64,000 bases of DNA from Fulvivirga ligni (lineage in GTDB: Bacteria > Bacteroidota > Bacteroidia > Cytophagales > Cyclobacteriaceae), in NCBI RefSeq assembly GCF_021389935.1, contig NZ_CP089979.1:5499001-5563000 (forward strand). Reading direction: 5' to 3'. The notes under the pieces were generated by a model. That model saw nothing but the letters and a program-made list of their open reading frames with translations, had not been told where the DNA came from and did no database searches. This document shows, piece after piece, positions 37,901 through 46,611 of the stretch (position 1 is its first letter; each line of letters starts with the position of its first letter). Made by a program: the position numbers and the translations under genes.

Positions 37901-39510
37901 GAGAATTTACATCAGAGGATGCTCATTTTTTGCAATCTGTAGCTAACATGATATCAACTGCACTGAAGACCAGGGAGCATCAAGAAAAATTACATGCCAG
38001 TGAGGAGCAATTTAAAACCATATCCAACTCCATCCCTCAACTGGCCTGGATAGCTGATCCTTCAGGTTATGTTTATTGGTATAATCATAGATGGTATGAC
38101 TATACAGGTACCTCCAAAGAAGAAATGGAAGGTTGGAAATGGAAAAGCGTCCATAAAAAAGAGGAAGTCGATCGTATAATCGAAAAATTTAAATTGCATA
38201 TTAACAATGAAGAGGAATGGGAAGACACTTTTCAATTACGTGCAGCCGACGGTACCTATAGATGGTTTTTGTCACGAGCAAAACCTGTAAAGGATAAGCA
38301 TGGAAAAGTCTTAAGCTGGCTAGGAACAAACACGGATATTAGTGAGCATTTAGAACTTGAAAACTCTCTTCGAAATGTAATTAAGGAATTAGAAAATACA
38401 GATCAGAGAAAAAATGAGTTTTTAGCAGTATTAGGTCATGAACTTCGCAACCCACTGGCATCTTTGCAAGCTGGAATAGAACTTTTAGACACTGAGCAGC
38501 TGCCAGCAAAGAAGATAATAGACATTCTTGGCAGAAGTGTGTCATCAATAGGACGGTTATTAGATGATTTACTGGATTTATCTCGTATTTCCCGTAAAAA
38601 AATTGATCTAAAACCTGAGATTATTAACATCAGTGAACACTTAAATCAATGCCTTACTAGTTTAAAGGGTCTGATGGATCAGAAAAAGCAAACAATATCG
38701 GTCCATATCAATAGAGGTATATACATTTATGCAGATCCACTCCGGCTCGAGCAAATATTTGTCAACATACTCACTAATGCTCATAAATATTCTCATGAGG
38801 GTGGAAAAATTCATGTAGACGCTTGGCAAGAGCGGGAAGCTGTTTATATTAAAATTGAAGATAATGGCATTGGTATTCCAGTAGATAAACAAGAAGAAAT
38901 TTTTAAAGATTTTTATCAAATACCTCAAACTGGGAAGGCAGCAGCTGGTTTAGGTATTGGACTTGCGTTAGTGAAGCATTTAGTAAGTCTGCACAAAGGA
39001 GAAGTAAGAGTAGAAAGCAAAGGTTATGGGCATGGCGCATGTTTTACTCTCACTTTTCCCGCCAAGCAAGCCCCTTCTAATTTTGAACCAAATAAGATGA
39101 AAGTTCACTTAGCGGAAGAAAACCCGAAAGACGCAAAAATCGTTCTTATTGAAGATAATCCGGATATTTCTCTGATGATGAGAATGATATTAGAAACATT
39201 AACCTGTGAGGTTTTTAGCGCCAATAATGGTTTGGATGGGACTAAGCTAATCATAGAAGAAAAACCAGATATTTCCTTCATAGATATTGGGTTGCCAGAT
39301 ATTACAGGTTATGAAATTGCCATGAGGCTGAGAAAAAAGAAATATAATGGGATTCTCCTTGCCTTATCAGGATACAGCCACCAGGCAGCGAGAGTAAGGT
39401 CATTAGAGTCTGGTTTTAATGATCATCTAGCTAAACCATTGGGAAAGGAACAAATAGTATCGATTTTTAGAAAGTATATATGGAATCAGCTGCAGGCCAC
39501 ATCAACTTAA
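34954..39510 (+). CDS. CheB-CheR-PAS-GAF-histidine kinase-receiver fusion
   Basis: About 1518 residues from ATG at 34954; the frame is open from a TTG at 34897. Domains in order (approximate residues): CheB methylesterase 1-190 (IGASAGGLKAL, VIQHLDP, LSGSGSDG), CheR methyltransferase 205-470 (VWVAGCASGEEAYS, ISCRNLLIY), PAS-like 490-620, coiled coil 640-730 rich in EELESSTEELK repeats, PAS 730-840, GAF 850-1000, PAS/PAC 1010-1140, HisKA 1150-1220 (VLGHELRNPL), HATPase 1260-1370 (NILTNAHKYS, DNGIGI, GLGIGLALVK) and a receiver 1390-1510 (Asp in FIDIGLPD). No membrane segment. Hybrid kinase output is unknown. Located just after the insertion sequence. Confidence 0.93.
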   Translation: MPSSQNPLIIGIGASAGGLKALQKFFDSVPVDLPIAYFVIQHLDPNHSSMLSELLGKNTMLKVVDASDNTSISSGHVYIIPPAKYMEISSSMIRITPKKELTGKRTAIDHFFRSLARQCGEKCVGIILSGSGSDGTAGLREIKAAGGLTLAQNPQSAEHQGMPKSAIQAGAIDKVALVEEMPSLLLNYIKHPLALKEEKQLVDKISNNTLERVTEILAIHEKFELSQYKPNTIYRRITRRMSLTGFKDYYDYIQELERNADERKQLTEDLLINVTDFFRDKEAFEVLQKQVIPDIIKKVDKGEDIRVWVAGCASGEEAYSIAIVILEAIEKHNIKNELKIFATDIDEGAIKLARKGVYPSSIIKEIPENYIGKYFIDQGNGTYQIKSTVRDLISFAHQNVASHPPFSHMHLISCRNLLIYVRRKVQEKILNAFYFALEGDSFLFLGSSETISNKTDFFRSVSKKWRIYRKIPGRDKETLLLHHLHLEKNSPPTLSIPSYSVRKSKDELSSRIDLMRIALLDAQLSASVIIDESGEILYYHGNLKPFMNFPMGEPQNNIMQLIHSDIRSRLRGCLYKLRKNGQKQIFHCSLAIREEPNTQSEIIVKLSILPNQKFTEGQAILITFTESSEIIKDRIDLPSEEEQNINRSLEIELSETKEELQNTIEELESSTEELKASHEEALSTNEELQSANEELEAGSEELRSLNEELSTVNNQLKEKIELLQQTNNDINNFFSSTDIPTLFLNTKLEIQRYTPATENLLKIGSQDIDRPISSLGRDLVDDNLVEECHKVLKNFQPIQKEKAGPDDKWYIRRITPYRTEELKIEGVVISFQDITEVKQLSKRAEARERQQLVVAQLGMMALEGAEPEEMMHQAIRQVAHVLNADYAKILKYQPEEHNLLLIAGTGWNPNSVGHITVPDDYNSQAGYTLLSKEPIIVKNLSEEKRFKGPELLLKHNVVSGISCLINHTKPPFGIIAVHTTTYREFTSEDAHFLQSVANMISTALKTREHQEKLHASEEQFKTISNSIPQLAWIADPSGYVYWYNHRWYDYTGTSKEEMEGWKWKSVHKKEEVDRIIEKFKLHINNEEEWEDTFQLRAADGTYRWFLSRAKPVKDKHGKVLSWLGTNTDISEHLELENSLRNVIKELENTDQRKNEFLAVLGHELRNPLASLQAGIELLDTEQLPAKKIIDILGRSVSSIGRLLDDLLDLSRISRKKIDLKPEIINISEHLNQCLTSLKGLMDQKKQTISVHINRGIYIYADPLRLEQIFVNILTNAHKYSHEGGKIHVDAWQEREAVYIKIEDNGIGIPVDKQEEIFKDFYQIPQTGKAAAGLGIGLALVKHLVSLHKGEVRVESKGYGHGACFTLTFPAKQAPSNFEPNKMKVHLAEENPKDAKIVLIEDNPDISLMMRMILETLTCEVFSANNGLDGTKLIIEEKPDISFIDIGLPDITGYEIAMRLRKKKYNGILLALSGYSHQAARVRSLESGFNDHLAKPLGKEQIVSIFRKYIWNQLQATST

Positions 39511-39800
39511 GGATTCAAAAGCAGGCGTTTAATTAATTATTAGAGGGGCTCTAGCTTAGGCAGTTCTACCTAGAAATGGTAAATTTTGTTATTGTTAAAT
39601 TAGACCTATCAATCAATTTAATGCAGTCTAAATTTAATCATAAATGGATTTAAATAACATAGATAAAGATTAATTTAGCCTATAATTCGTTACCAATAAT
39701 ACCTTAATACCATTTAAATCACCAATATAATTCAACGGAGTAATATATAAATTAGCTATCGGCAGTGATGTGTTAAATGTAATATTCAAATTCTACAACT
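39511..39800. other. Intergenic region between kinase and lipoprotein genes
   Basis: 290 AT-rich bases. No gene, clear terminator or repeat was identified. Confidence 0.3.
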
Positions 39801-40229
39801 ATGGAAAATTTTAAACTATTTTTCATCGTATTATTATTGGTCAGCTGTAATAATCACGAATTTATCAATGAAGATTTCGCGATTGGATGGAAATTATCAT
39901 CTTTAGAATTAGGGTTATCTGGTGAGATTGTAAAATCAGAGGATTTGTCTTTTGAAGAAACTTACTATTTTAATCAGAATAATAGTTTTACAAAAATTAG
40001 GACTGAAAAAGACCAAATCCTAAAAGCTGAAGGAACCTATCTATTTGAAAGCTCTGGTGATGTCACAAAATTAATTTTAACTTATAATCAAATAAATGAG
40101 TTAATTGAAAATTGTGATGGAAGTGATACTGAAATCCTTATCAATGAAGATAATCAACAATTAATCGGTGGCCCCAGCTCTTGTGATGGCCCTATATATA
40201 CATATATGCCTTTTATTAAAAGGGATTAA
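39801..40229 (+). CDS. Small lipoprotein, lipocalin-like
   Basis: 142 residues. Signal peptide with lipobox LVSC (Cys16) followed by NNHEF. The remaining sequence (GWKLSSLELGL near the start, then several short beta-type segments ending in YTYMPFIKRD) resembles lipocalin-like domain proteins of Bacteroidota; ligand unknown. The last 14 bases overlap the stop-proximal end of the T9SS pseudogene on the other strand. Confidence 0.7.
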   Translation: MENFKLFFIVLLLVSCNNHEFINEDFAIGWKLSSLELGLSGEIVKSEDLSFEETYYFNQNNSFTKIRTEKDQILKAEGTYLFESSGDVTKLILTYNQINELIENCDGSDTEILINEDNQQLIGGPSSCDGPIYTYMPFIKRD

Positions 40230-41244
40230 TTGGTTCAAGATAATTTTTTCTCGCAACCTGCACTTGATTTTCTATAATGATGAAGTAGCATCCTGCTGAT
40301 AAAAAATCTATGTTAAGTATAGTACTTTGATCTTTTATGTATCTGCGGATTAATAACTGTCCAAGGCTATTATAAATAGTAAAATAATACGGTTCGAAAC
40401 ATGATTCAGTAACTGAAATATTAATTATTCCTTCATTTGGATTAGGACCTATTTGAAATTCATTTCACTATCACATGGAATAGTAGGATTGTTAGTAGGA
40501 GTTAATCCTTTAAAGAGACTTTGAATATAATTCGGTAAATCAATCCCAATTCGTTTATCAGTCCAATCCGGAGAATTAATGGTTACATTAGAATCTTTCC
40601 CGATTTCATTTGGGTTATTAATAACCATTAACAAATTGACTCCTACAGATGCATTTTGTGAAAGGTTCCAGCTCCATATATTTTACCGTCTGGACCTATT
40701 TGTAGACTAATGTTAGCAAGGCCATAATAATCTTTTGCCTCAGAATTATTTTTTAATAATCCAATTCTACTTTTGGCAGGTTCAGGAATAGTTAAATCAA
40801 TTGATAAAGTAAATCTCCCTGATTAATTCCACTATCAGCGAAACCATGAAGATAAAGAATTTCACTATTTGGGGAGAATGAAACGCCATATTGTAAGGCA
40901 TAATTTCCTAAGGATCTAGGGTAGGATATCACACCTGTCTTATTATTAAAATCAAAAATTTCAAATGGAGCCGAAACTGCTAATTTACCTGTTTCATCGG
41001 TTTGTCTTAAAGTTACTGCCAGCATACCATTGTCTGGTGAAGCTTTCATATGACCTTGTAACTCAGTGAGATTATATTTATGAATTTGACCTACAGATAT
41101 AGTTTGGTGTAACAATAAACCATTTTCACTCAGAAGATAAATTTTAAATAAATTATTATCTATACCGTGCAATATTATCCAGTAATCTTTTTCATTTGCA
41201 TGAGGAATAGCCGCTATTTTTTCAGTTACAGTATATGTTTGTGA
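40216..41244 (-). pseudogene. Decayed cell-surface protein gene with a T9SS C-terminal sorting domain
   Basis: Read on the minus strand in three frames, the fragments form one protein: YTVTEKIAAIPHANEKDYW, then a beta-propeller-like stretch (YGVSFSPNSEILYLHG), QIGPDGKIYGA, LMVINNPNE and finally GPNPNEGIINISVTE...YFTIYNSLGQLL, a type A T9SS sorting domain. At least three frameshifts are needed (about 40790-40800, 40675-40682 and 40450-40465), and the 5' end meets a stop at 41245-41247, so the N terminus is missing. The intact version would have been exported to the cell surface and may have acted in adhesion or gliding. Non-functional now. Confidence 0.8.
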
Positions 41245-41343
41245 CTAGTTTCAACATCATAACAAGAGACATATTTTTATAGAATAATGGATAGATGATT
41301 GCCTAGATGTCTGTTTGCAGAACATTCTTAGTTTCTCAGAAAT

Positions 41344-41406
41344 AAAAAAAGTACACCAACAACAAATGATGGGTGGGAGATCACTAGAAGGGGTTGCCGG
41401 TGTACC
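41344..41406 (-). terminator. Terminator at the end of the tra operon
   Basis: Stem GTACACC (41351-41357)/GGTGTAC (41399-41405), extended by partial pairing GTTGTT/GGCAAC, with a long loop. On the minus strand it is followed by seven T (A at 41344-41350). It lies 16 bases after the last gene of the transfer operon. Confidence 0.7.
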
Positions 41407-41421
41407 TAAAATCTGATTACA

Positions 41422-42168
41422 TTACAGAGAAACCCGCTTGCTTTTCTTAGAACTCACCTCTTTCTTATTTTCAGCTTTGAGCTCTTTGAGTTGATAATCT
41501 GAAAGTTTTTCAGACTTCATTTTCTCATTAAAGGCATGTATCATACGTCCCTGAGGGTAGGCCATTAAATACAATGTCTTTTCATCATTACTGCTAGTAG
41601 CGATAGTGACTTTTTGTAAATTACCCTTTTCTAAAGACCGTATCATACGCTGTTTTAGGTGCTCTTGCTGCAATTCTTTAATAGGATATCTATTCAAAGA
41701 TTTTTCTAAATTAAAACCCCAGTTTTCATGATATCGATGCACCAAAAAGTTACCTTTTCCATCCTTCTGGGCCATATTAAGTTTCAGCCAACTTTTATAT
41801 GGTTGATTTTCTTGATTGTATTGCAATTTATATACAGACCTTCCTTCAAGCAGATTAAACATTTCCTTCGCAGATAGACCATGTCCATTATTAATGTAAA
41901 ATGCTTGTGATTTTTCACTTTTGCCATTTAGTAAAGTTGCTTGAATCTGATACAGAAAAAACAAATCCGTTTTTTTTGATTGGCTAAAACTCAATTCATA
42001 GTTCATGATTTTTTCTTTTTCATCCACTCCGTTAAAATATTTGGAGGTCGTAATCTGAAACTTATCCTTACCTTTATTTATTTGTTCCTCCAGGTTCTTG
42101 TTCAAGTGATCCTGAAAACCCAAATAGAATAATCTTTCCTTAAGGTATTCTACGTTTTGATCATTCAT
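41422..42168 (-). CDS. Transfer-region protein of unknown function (DUF3945-like)
   Basis: 248 residues, highly charged, no signal peptide. VEYLKERLFYLGFQDHLNKN at the start and YHENWGFNLEKSLNRYPIKEL in the middle resemble proteins that recur near the end of Bacteroidota transfer operons, and a basic C terminus (KKSKRVSL) follows. The role is unknown. It is the last gene before the operon terminator, 15 bases after traN. Confidence 0.6.
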   Translation of the reverse strand: MNDQNVEYLKERLFYLGFQDHLNKNLEEQINKGKDKFQITTSKYFNGVDEKEKIMNYELSFSQSKKTDLFFLYQIQATLLNGKSEKSQAFYINNGHGLSAKEMFNLLEGRSVYKLQYNQENQPYKSWLKLNMAQKDGKGNFLVHRYHENWGFNLEKSLNRYPIKELQQEHLKQRMIRSLEKGNLQKVTIATSSNDEKTLYLMAYPQGRMIHAFNEKMKSEKLSDYQLKELKAENKKEVSSKKSKRVSL

Positions 42169-42183
42169 GACATTTAAATTTAA

Positions 42184-42954
42184 TTAGGGTATTAATAGAT
42201 TTGCCTCGAGTAACTGAGCGGGAGTTAGCTTTATTTTTAAATTCCTTTGATTCGAATTTCCCATTACCTCAACATGCAGCATTTTACCTTTAGTCAAGAC
42301 TTGATTTGGAAAAGCTATGACAACATTTATGGCATCCTTTGTATGATTTGTTATTAAACTTTTCACTGGTATCTCTTGCTCTTGGTATGACACTCTTTTA
42401 AGCTTTTGACGGCTTTTAATGTATAGGCGAACAGATGCTAAATCCCACGGTATGGAAGTATGGTTGTTAATTTTCATATGCATCAACATATATTCATTGA
42501 AAACCTTTAATCGAGGGTATTTTACTTCAATTCCTTGTTCAACGCACTTCTTAAAAGATGGGTAGGACCGATTAATCAAACTTTCCATAGCTTGACCCAA
42601 CGTTAATTTTGCCTGATCATATTCTAGTGCTTGTTGTTCCTTGAGATGAAAATACAGGGTATCAGGTTGTTGGTTATAGCAAATATTCAACTGAAACAAA
42701 CTCCCATTGGCCGTTCTTACCGTTAAATTAGATTCTTCAAAGCCTGTATAAGCAGCTTTTAGTAACAGTGCACGAGGCATTCCATCTAATTTTTTAACCA
42801 TATAGCCATCACTCCCTCTATCCACAGTCTGTACATCGTGGTCAAAGGTTATGGTAGTGGTTTTTAAATAACTTAACGGTATACAATTATCTTGAGCTGC
42901 TATGTACAGTGTCGGAAAAGCGGCTATCAATAATGTTAAAATGATCTTTTTCAT
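42184..42954 (-). CDS. traN: Conjugative transposon protein TraN (DUF4138)
   Basis: 256 residues. A signal peptide (MKKIILTLLIAAFPTLYIAAQ) precedes a periplasmic beta-rich protein with the DUF4138 pattern (TTTITFDHDVQTVDRGSDG near the start, then repeated short strands). In Bacteroidota elements TraN sits after TraM and belongs to the type IV secretion channel, probably comparable to a VirB9-like core component. Start overlaps the end of traM by 4 bases. Confidence 0.88.
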   Translation of the reverse strand: MKKIILTLLIAAFPTLYIAAQDNCIPLSYLKTTTITFDHDVQTVDRGSDGYMVKKLDGMPRALLLKAAYTGFEESNLTVRTANGSLFQLNICYNQQPDTLYFHLKEQQALEYDQAKLTLGQAMESLINRSYPSFKKCVEQGIEVKYPRLKVFNEYMLMHMKINNHTSIPWDLASVRLYIKSRQKLKRVSYQEQEIPVKSLITNHTKDAINVVIAFPNQVLTKGKMLHVEVMGNSNQRNLKIKLTPAQLLEANLLIP

Positions 42955-44180
42955 AGCAGTGGATTTTGATTAAATGATAACTGGCTTCTTGCTTGACTCC
43001 TGTCTACTAATATCACTTGGTAACCCTGAGCCAGTGTTACTGCCGTTTGTTTCACTTTCTTACCCAGCATGTGTTGTGCAGTTGTAATACCTGCAGTGGT
43101 CATTTGAGCAACCGTATTTTGGTTTATCCCAAATTCTGGAATATCATTGAGTATATCCTGGGAACTTCGCTGCACCACTTGACGTCCAATGGCATCAGGC
43201 ACATAAATGCCCTCAATTCCATCTAAATCATATACAGATAAAGCAACTGGAAGGATGTTTTGCTTATGATAGATACCTTTGATTTCAATTAATAGCCTCT
43301 CACCTCGTAATTGACATTCGCCGAATACAGGTGTTCCTGCGTTTAGAAGATATTCACCTACTTTCATTGAATGGGATAAGTATAGCTTGACAGTAGCTCC
43401 ATTGATCAAACGTTGCTCTTCCTTTATATAAGCACTCAAATTTGGCTGAAAAGAAGTTTCCTCTCTGTTTTCATCCGAAAAACCATAAAATCGATTATAT
43501 CTGTTTTGATTTGATCTTTTCGTAAATTCAGCGGAGACCACAGGAAGGGCTCCTAAATCCTCCTCGTTTCTCAATTTTTCCATTCTGTGCTCCACACGTT
43601 CCGGATGTTGAACATCTAGCACTTTGTCCAACAAATTGGCGATTTGCTGCATTTCAGGGTCTTGTTCTTCTTGTACCTGAAGCTGCCGCATTAATAACTC
43701 CAACTTCTCGATTTCCGGGTCCTCCGGCTCTAAATTCAATTCCTCGTTTAATTCTATACGTGCTACAGAATGCGGTATAAAAGTTGTGCGCTCTTCTAAA
43801 ACCTCTAGACTTTTCCCCAGTCGTTGTTGCTGCTGCTGAAGGACGCTATCAGCCTTACGAGTAGTGATTTCATTAATGAGCTGATCTGTTATAGTGTCTC
43901 CTGACAATGCTACTATTGGATAGTATGGATCATTCTTTCTTTTCTGTTGCAGTTTCACAGAATCGCGATCCGATATTTGATAAATATTCAATTTATCCCA
44001 GAGATCCCCATCACTAACCAAAGCTTCAGGCAAATTTAAGTTTAGTCCTCCTGCAAACAGGGACCGGTTAGGGTTTTTCTTTTCGCCTAAGGCCCAAAAT
44101 AATAAAACTAGAAACGGTAATATTATCAATGGTAAAATGACCAGAGAACGCGGATTTTTATGGGTGGTTAATGATTTCAT
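42951..44180 (-). CDS. traM: Conjugative transposon protein TraM
   Basis: 409 residues. One N-terminal membrane helix (about 11-30) and a large periplasmic part: a coiled-coil region rich in Q and E (QQQQRLGKSLEVLEERTTF about 115-133), then a beta domain ending IDRSQARSQLSFNQNP. The order next to TraN and TraK and the arrangement fit TraM of CTnDOT-like elements, the likely VirB10-type core-complex component. No traL is recognised between it and traK. Confidence 0.85.
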   Translation of the reverse strand: MKSLTTHKNPRSLVILPLIILPFLVLLFWALGEKKNPNRSLFAGGLNLNLPEALVSDGDLWDKLNIYQISDRDSVKLQQKRKNDPYYPIVALSGDTITDQLINEITTRKADSVLQQQQQRLGKSLEVLEERTTFIPHSVARIELNEELNLEPEDPEIEKLELLMRQLQVQEEQDPEMQQIANLLDKVLDVQHPERVEHRMEKLRNEEDLGALPVVSAEFTKRSNQNRYNRFYGFSDENREETSFQPNLSAYIKEEQRLINGATVKLYLSHSMKVGEYLLNAGTPVFGECQLRGERLLIEIKGIYHKQNILPVALSVYDLDGIEGIYVPDAIGRQVVQRSSQDILNDIPEFGINQNTVAQMTTAGITTAQHMLGKKVKQTAVTLAQGYQVILVDRSQARSQLSFNQNPLL

Positions 44181-44244
44181 TATAATTGATTTAGTGGTTA
44201 GGATATTGTTGGCATAGCATTTTCCTTGATTATTGAGAATATAT

Positions 44245-44865
44245 CTATCGCTTAATCTTATTAAGATTTTTATTCTCCAAGGTATGCCAACGTTCTATAA
44301 GTAAACCATGTGGATTATGGTCAGTGCGTGCCACCTGCCTGAGGTAGCCTTCTGTAATCAAACTTCTTTCTACAATTGAGGTAGGCCTTATTATTTTCTG
44401 CCGTCCATAATATCGAAAGTAAAATGGGTATGATTCAATGTCGACAAAGACACTGTCAAGTTTAATTTCTTGACTGATATTACCAGAGATGATATTTGCA
44501 TAATAACGATTCTCAACCAAGTTATCATATTGGCGTTTAGCACTCTGATCTGCCATATACAACGCCTGATGTAAAGATCTCTTTATTGCCTCATCATCAG
44601 GATCCAGGGTAAAGAAGTAATGATGAAACATTTTAACATGATCTCTCGCTTCAACAGGTATATTATCTTTACTTGAACTTGCTAACGCCTGCAATACCTG
44701 TCCTTCAGACAGAAGATAAATTCTACTCTGCGCTTCATTCACTTGCTGACGACATTGATATACCATGTAGACATTCAATGCGACAGAGGCTGAAATTAAA
44801 AACATTGTGAACCCTCTGACAAATTGAAAAGCATGTTCAATATTTTGGAGTTGCTTAAAGATCAT
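44245..44865 (-). CDS. traK: Conjugative transposon protein TraK
   Basis: 206 residues with an N-terminal membrane anchor (FTMFLISASVALNVYMVYQC) and a periplasmic helix-strand domain (NIISGNISQEIKLDSVFVDI). The form resembles VirB8-like TraK proteins of Bacteroidota elements. It follows traJ by 2 bases and precedes traM by 64. Confidence 0.88.
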   Translation of the reverse strand: MIFKQLQNIEHAFQFVRGFTMFLISASVALNVYMVYQCRQQVNEAQSRIYLLSEGQVLQALASSSKDNIPVEARDHVKMFHHYFFTLDPDDEAIKRSLHQALYMADQSAKRQYDNLVENRYYANIISGNISQEIKLDSVFVDIESYPFYFRYYGRQKIIRPTSIVERSLITEGYLRQVARTDHNPHGLLIERWHTLENKNLNKIKR

Positions 44866-44867
44866 GA

Positions 44868-45974
44868 TTACCCACTGATTTTTTGAGATTTATAATCCCG
44901 AGTATTACCAGGTGATGGGGAAATTGTTGTGCCAGCAATCACTTGAGGTGCCTTTCCTCCTATTTGGATCGGTGATGCAATAAATACATGTGATACTTTG
45001 TGTAACAAACTATTTACACCTGATGCATGAACAATATAATTAGCTACTGAAGGCACTGTGAAATACCCAGCAACACCAATGATCAGGAATACTAAATAGG
45101 CTGTATCAGCAGTGCTGAAAAAAGTCTGTCCTCCCTGATCTATTTGTCCCAGATCAATTACCAACATATTTTCTTGGATTCTACCAATGATACTCCCAAA
45201 AATATTAGCCACAGGGAGCCAGAGGTAAACATTGATATATCGGGCCAGCCAGACAGTCAAGGTATGTTGAAACCCGTCATAAACTGAAAGTGCAAATACC
45301 AAAGGACCAATGATGGCCAATATAATGAGATAGAAAGTCCGAATTGTATTAATGCATAATGAAGCGGCCTCGAATAGCAATTGTAAAACTTCAGACAACC
45401 ATTGCTTTATAGCATAGCGAAAATTAAAAGCTGCCTTTGCCATTGCAAATCGCATACTATTACTGATGCCTTCAAAAACGCCTTCCTCTCCTTCTCCAGG
45501 ATGGGTATAGCGGTACCACAAATCATAATCTCCTTCGCCAATAAACATTTGTCCCGCTGGCGTCTCCATCAAGGCTTGCTCTTTACGTTTTAATAACTCA
45601 TCAATGGCCACCTGAGTATTATTAACCATGCTGGCTGTACCTTTTACTAATGGTGATAAAACTCCGTTGATCAAACTTATTACTCCAGGAAAAAGCATAA
45701 TTGCCAAGCCTAAGGCAAATGGTCTTAACAGCGGATAAAATTCGATAGCTTCCGCTGAGGCAATATGTTTATAAACTCTCGATGCTATATACCACATCGC
45801 TCCAAAGGCTGCTATACCCTGTCCAACCCCCAGTAATTGCTCACACAAGGGTAACATGTCATTATATAGATCGTCTAATACAAGTTGGAAACTATGAATC
45901 TCAGAAGTTTGAGCGTATGTAGGCACGACCAACAGACATAGCAAAAAACAACAAATGATTTTTGGGCGTAACAT
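44868..45974 (-). CDS. traJ: Conjugative transposon protein TraJ
   Basis: 368 residues with a signal-like start and five or more membrane segments (VGQGIAAFGAMWYIAS, FALGLAIMLFPG, FYLIILAIIGPLVFALSV, YLVFLIIGVAGYF). This is the polytopic inner-membrane component comparable to VirB6. Position before traK is as expected. Confidence 0.9.
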   Translation of the reverse strand: MLRPKIICCFLLCLLVVPTYAQTSEIHSFQLVLDDLYNDMLPLCEQLLGVGQGIAAFGAMWYIASRVYKHIASAEAIEFYPLLRPFALGLAIMLFPGVISLINGVLSPLVKGTASMVNNTQVAIDELLKRKEQALMETPAGQMFIGEGDYDLWYRYTHPGEGEEGVFEGISNSMRFAMAKAAFNFRYAIKQWLSEVLQLLFEAASLCINTIRTFYLIILAIIGPLVFALSVYDGFQHTLTVWLARYINVYLWLPVANIFGSIIGRIQENMLVIDLGQIDQGGQTFFSTADTAYLVFLIIGVAGYFTVPSVANYIVHASGVNSLLHKVSHVFIASPIQIGGKAPQVIAGTTISPSPGNTRDYKSQKISG

Positions 45975-45984
45975 AATATTTCGG

Positions 45985-46608
45985 TTAAGGTTGTAACCAG
46001 TTACGGTAACTTTGGATTTCTTTACTCTCGCTTTCTCTAGACTTTAGAACAGCTAGAACGACATCATTGAAGTAGCATACTCCCTGGTATAATTGCTCAG
46101 ACTGATCTGCTATTCTATCGATAGTCATCAATCTTTCTTCATCACTCATCCTTAATTGACGATCTGTTGTGACCATGATGAGTTCTTCTAGTCCTTTTTG
46201 ACAATGATCGAAAAAAGCTGAGTAAATTTTCGTTGCATAACTAAGCTCTTCTGATTTAATTAATGGGTTGCCTTTAAGCGCTAACCACACTTTCTGCCAT
46301 TGATCCTTAATGTCCTTTTGTCTTCTGATGCACTCTGCAATCTTGTAATACTTCTTGATCCCTGGATTGACGGTGTAAAGGCCATCTAGAAAAACCTCAT
46401 GCAATTTATAATTACCTTGAGCTATGCCCTTTACAGTATTATAACCACGACTCAATATGACATACCCTTTGTACATATTTTCCAGTATTTTCTTAAACTG
46501 CTGAAGCTTTTTGATATTTAGTACCAGCTGAGCAGCTTCTTGTTCCTGTGCTTGGATATGCATGTTACAACTAAGGCATACAATTGCTATTAATATTACT
46601 TTTCTCAT
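45985..46608 (-). CDS. Exported helical transfer protein, copy 3 of 3
   Basis: 207 residues. A signal peptide (VILIAIVCLSCNMHIQAQ) precedes a long helical protein: LQQFKKILENMYKGYVILSRG YNTVKGIAQGNYKLHEVFLDGL and DEERLMTIDRIADQSEQL. This is the common small exported protein just before traJ in these elements, sometimes labelled TraI or TerB-like. Its role in the channel (VirB5-like?) is not established. It is the best-matching member of three tandem genes. Ten bases upstream of traJ. Confidence 0.72.
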   Translation of the reverse strand: MRKVILIAIVCLSCNMHIQAQEQEAAQLVLNIKKLQQFKKILENMYKGYVILSRGYNTVKGIAQGNYKLHEVFLDGLYTVNPGIKKYYKIAECIRRQKDIKDQWQKVWLALKGNPLIKSEELSYATKIYSAFFDHCQKGLEELIMVTTDRQLRMSDEERLMTIDRIADQSEQLYQGVCYFNDVVLAVLKSRESESKEIQSYRNWLQP

Positions 46609-46611
46609 CAG

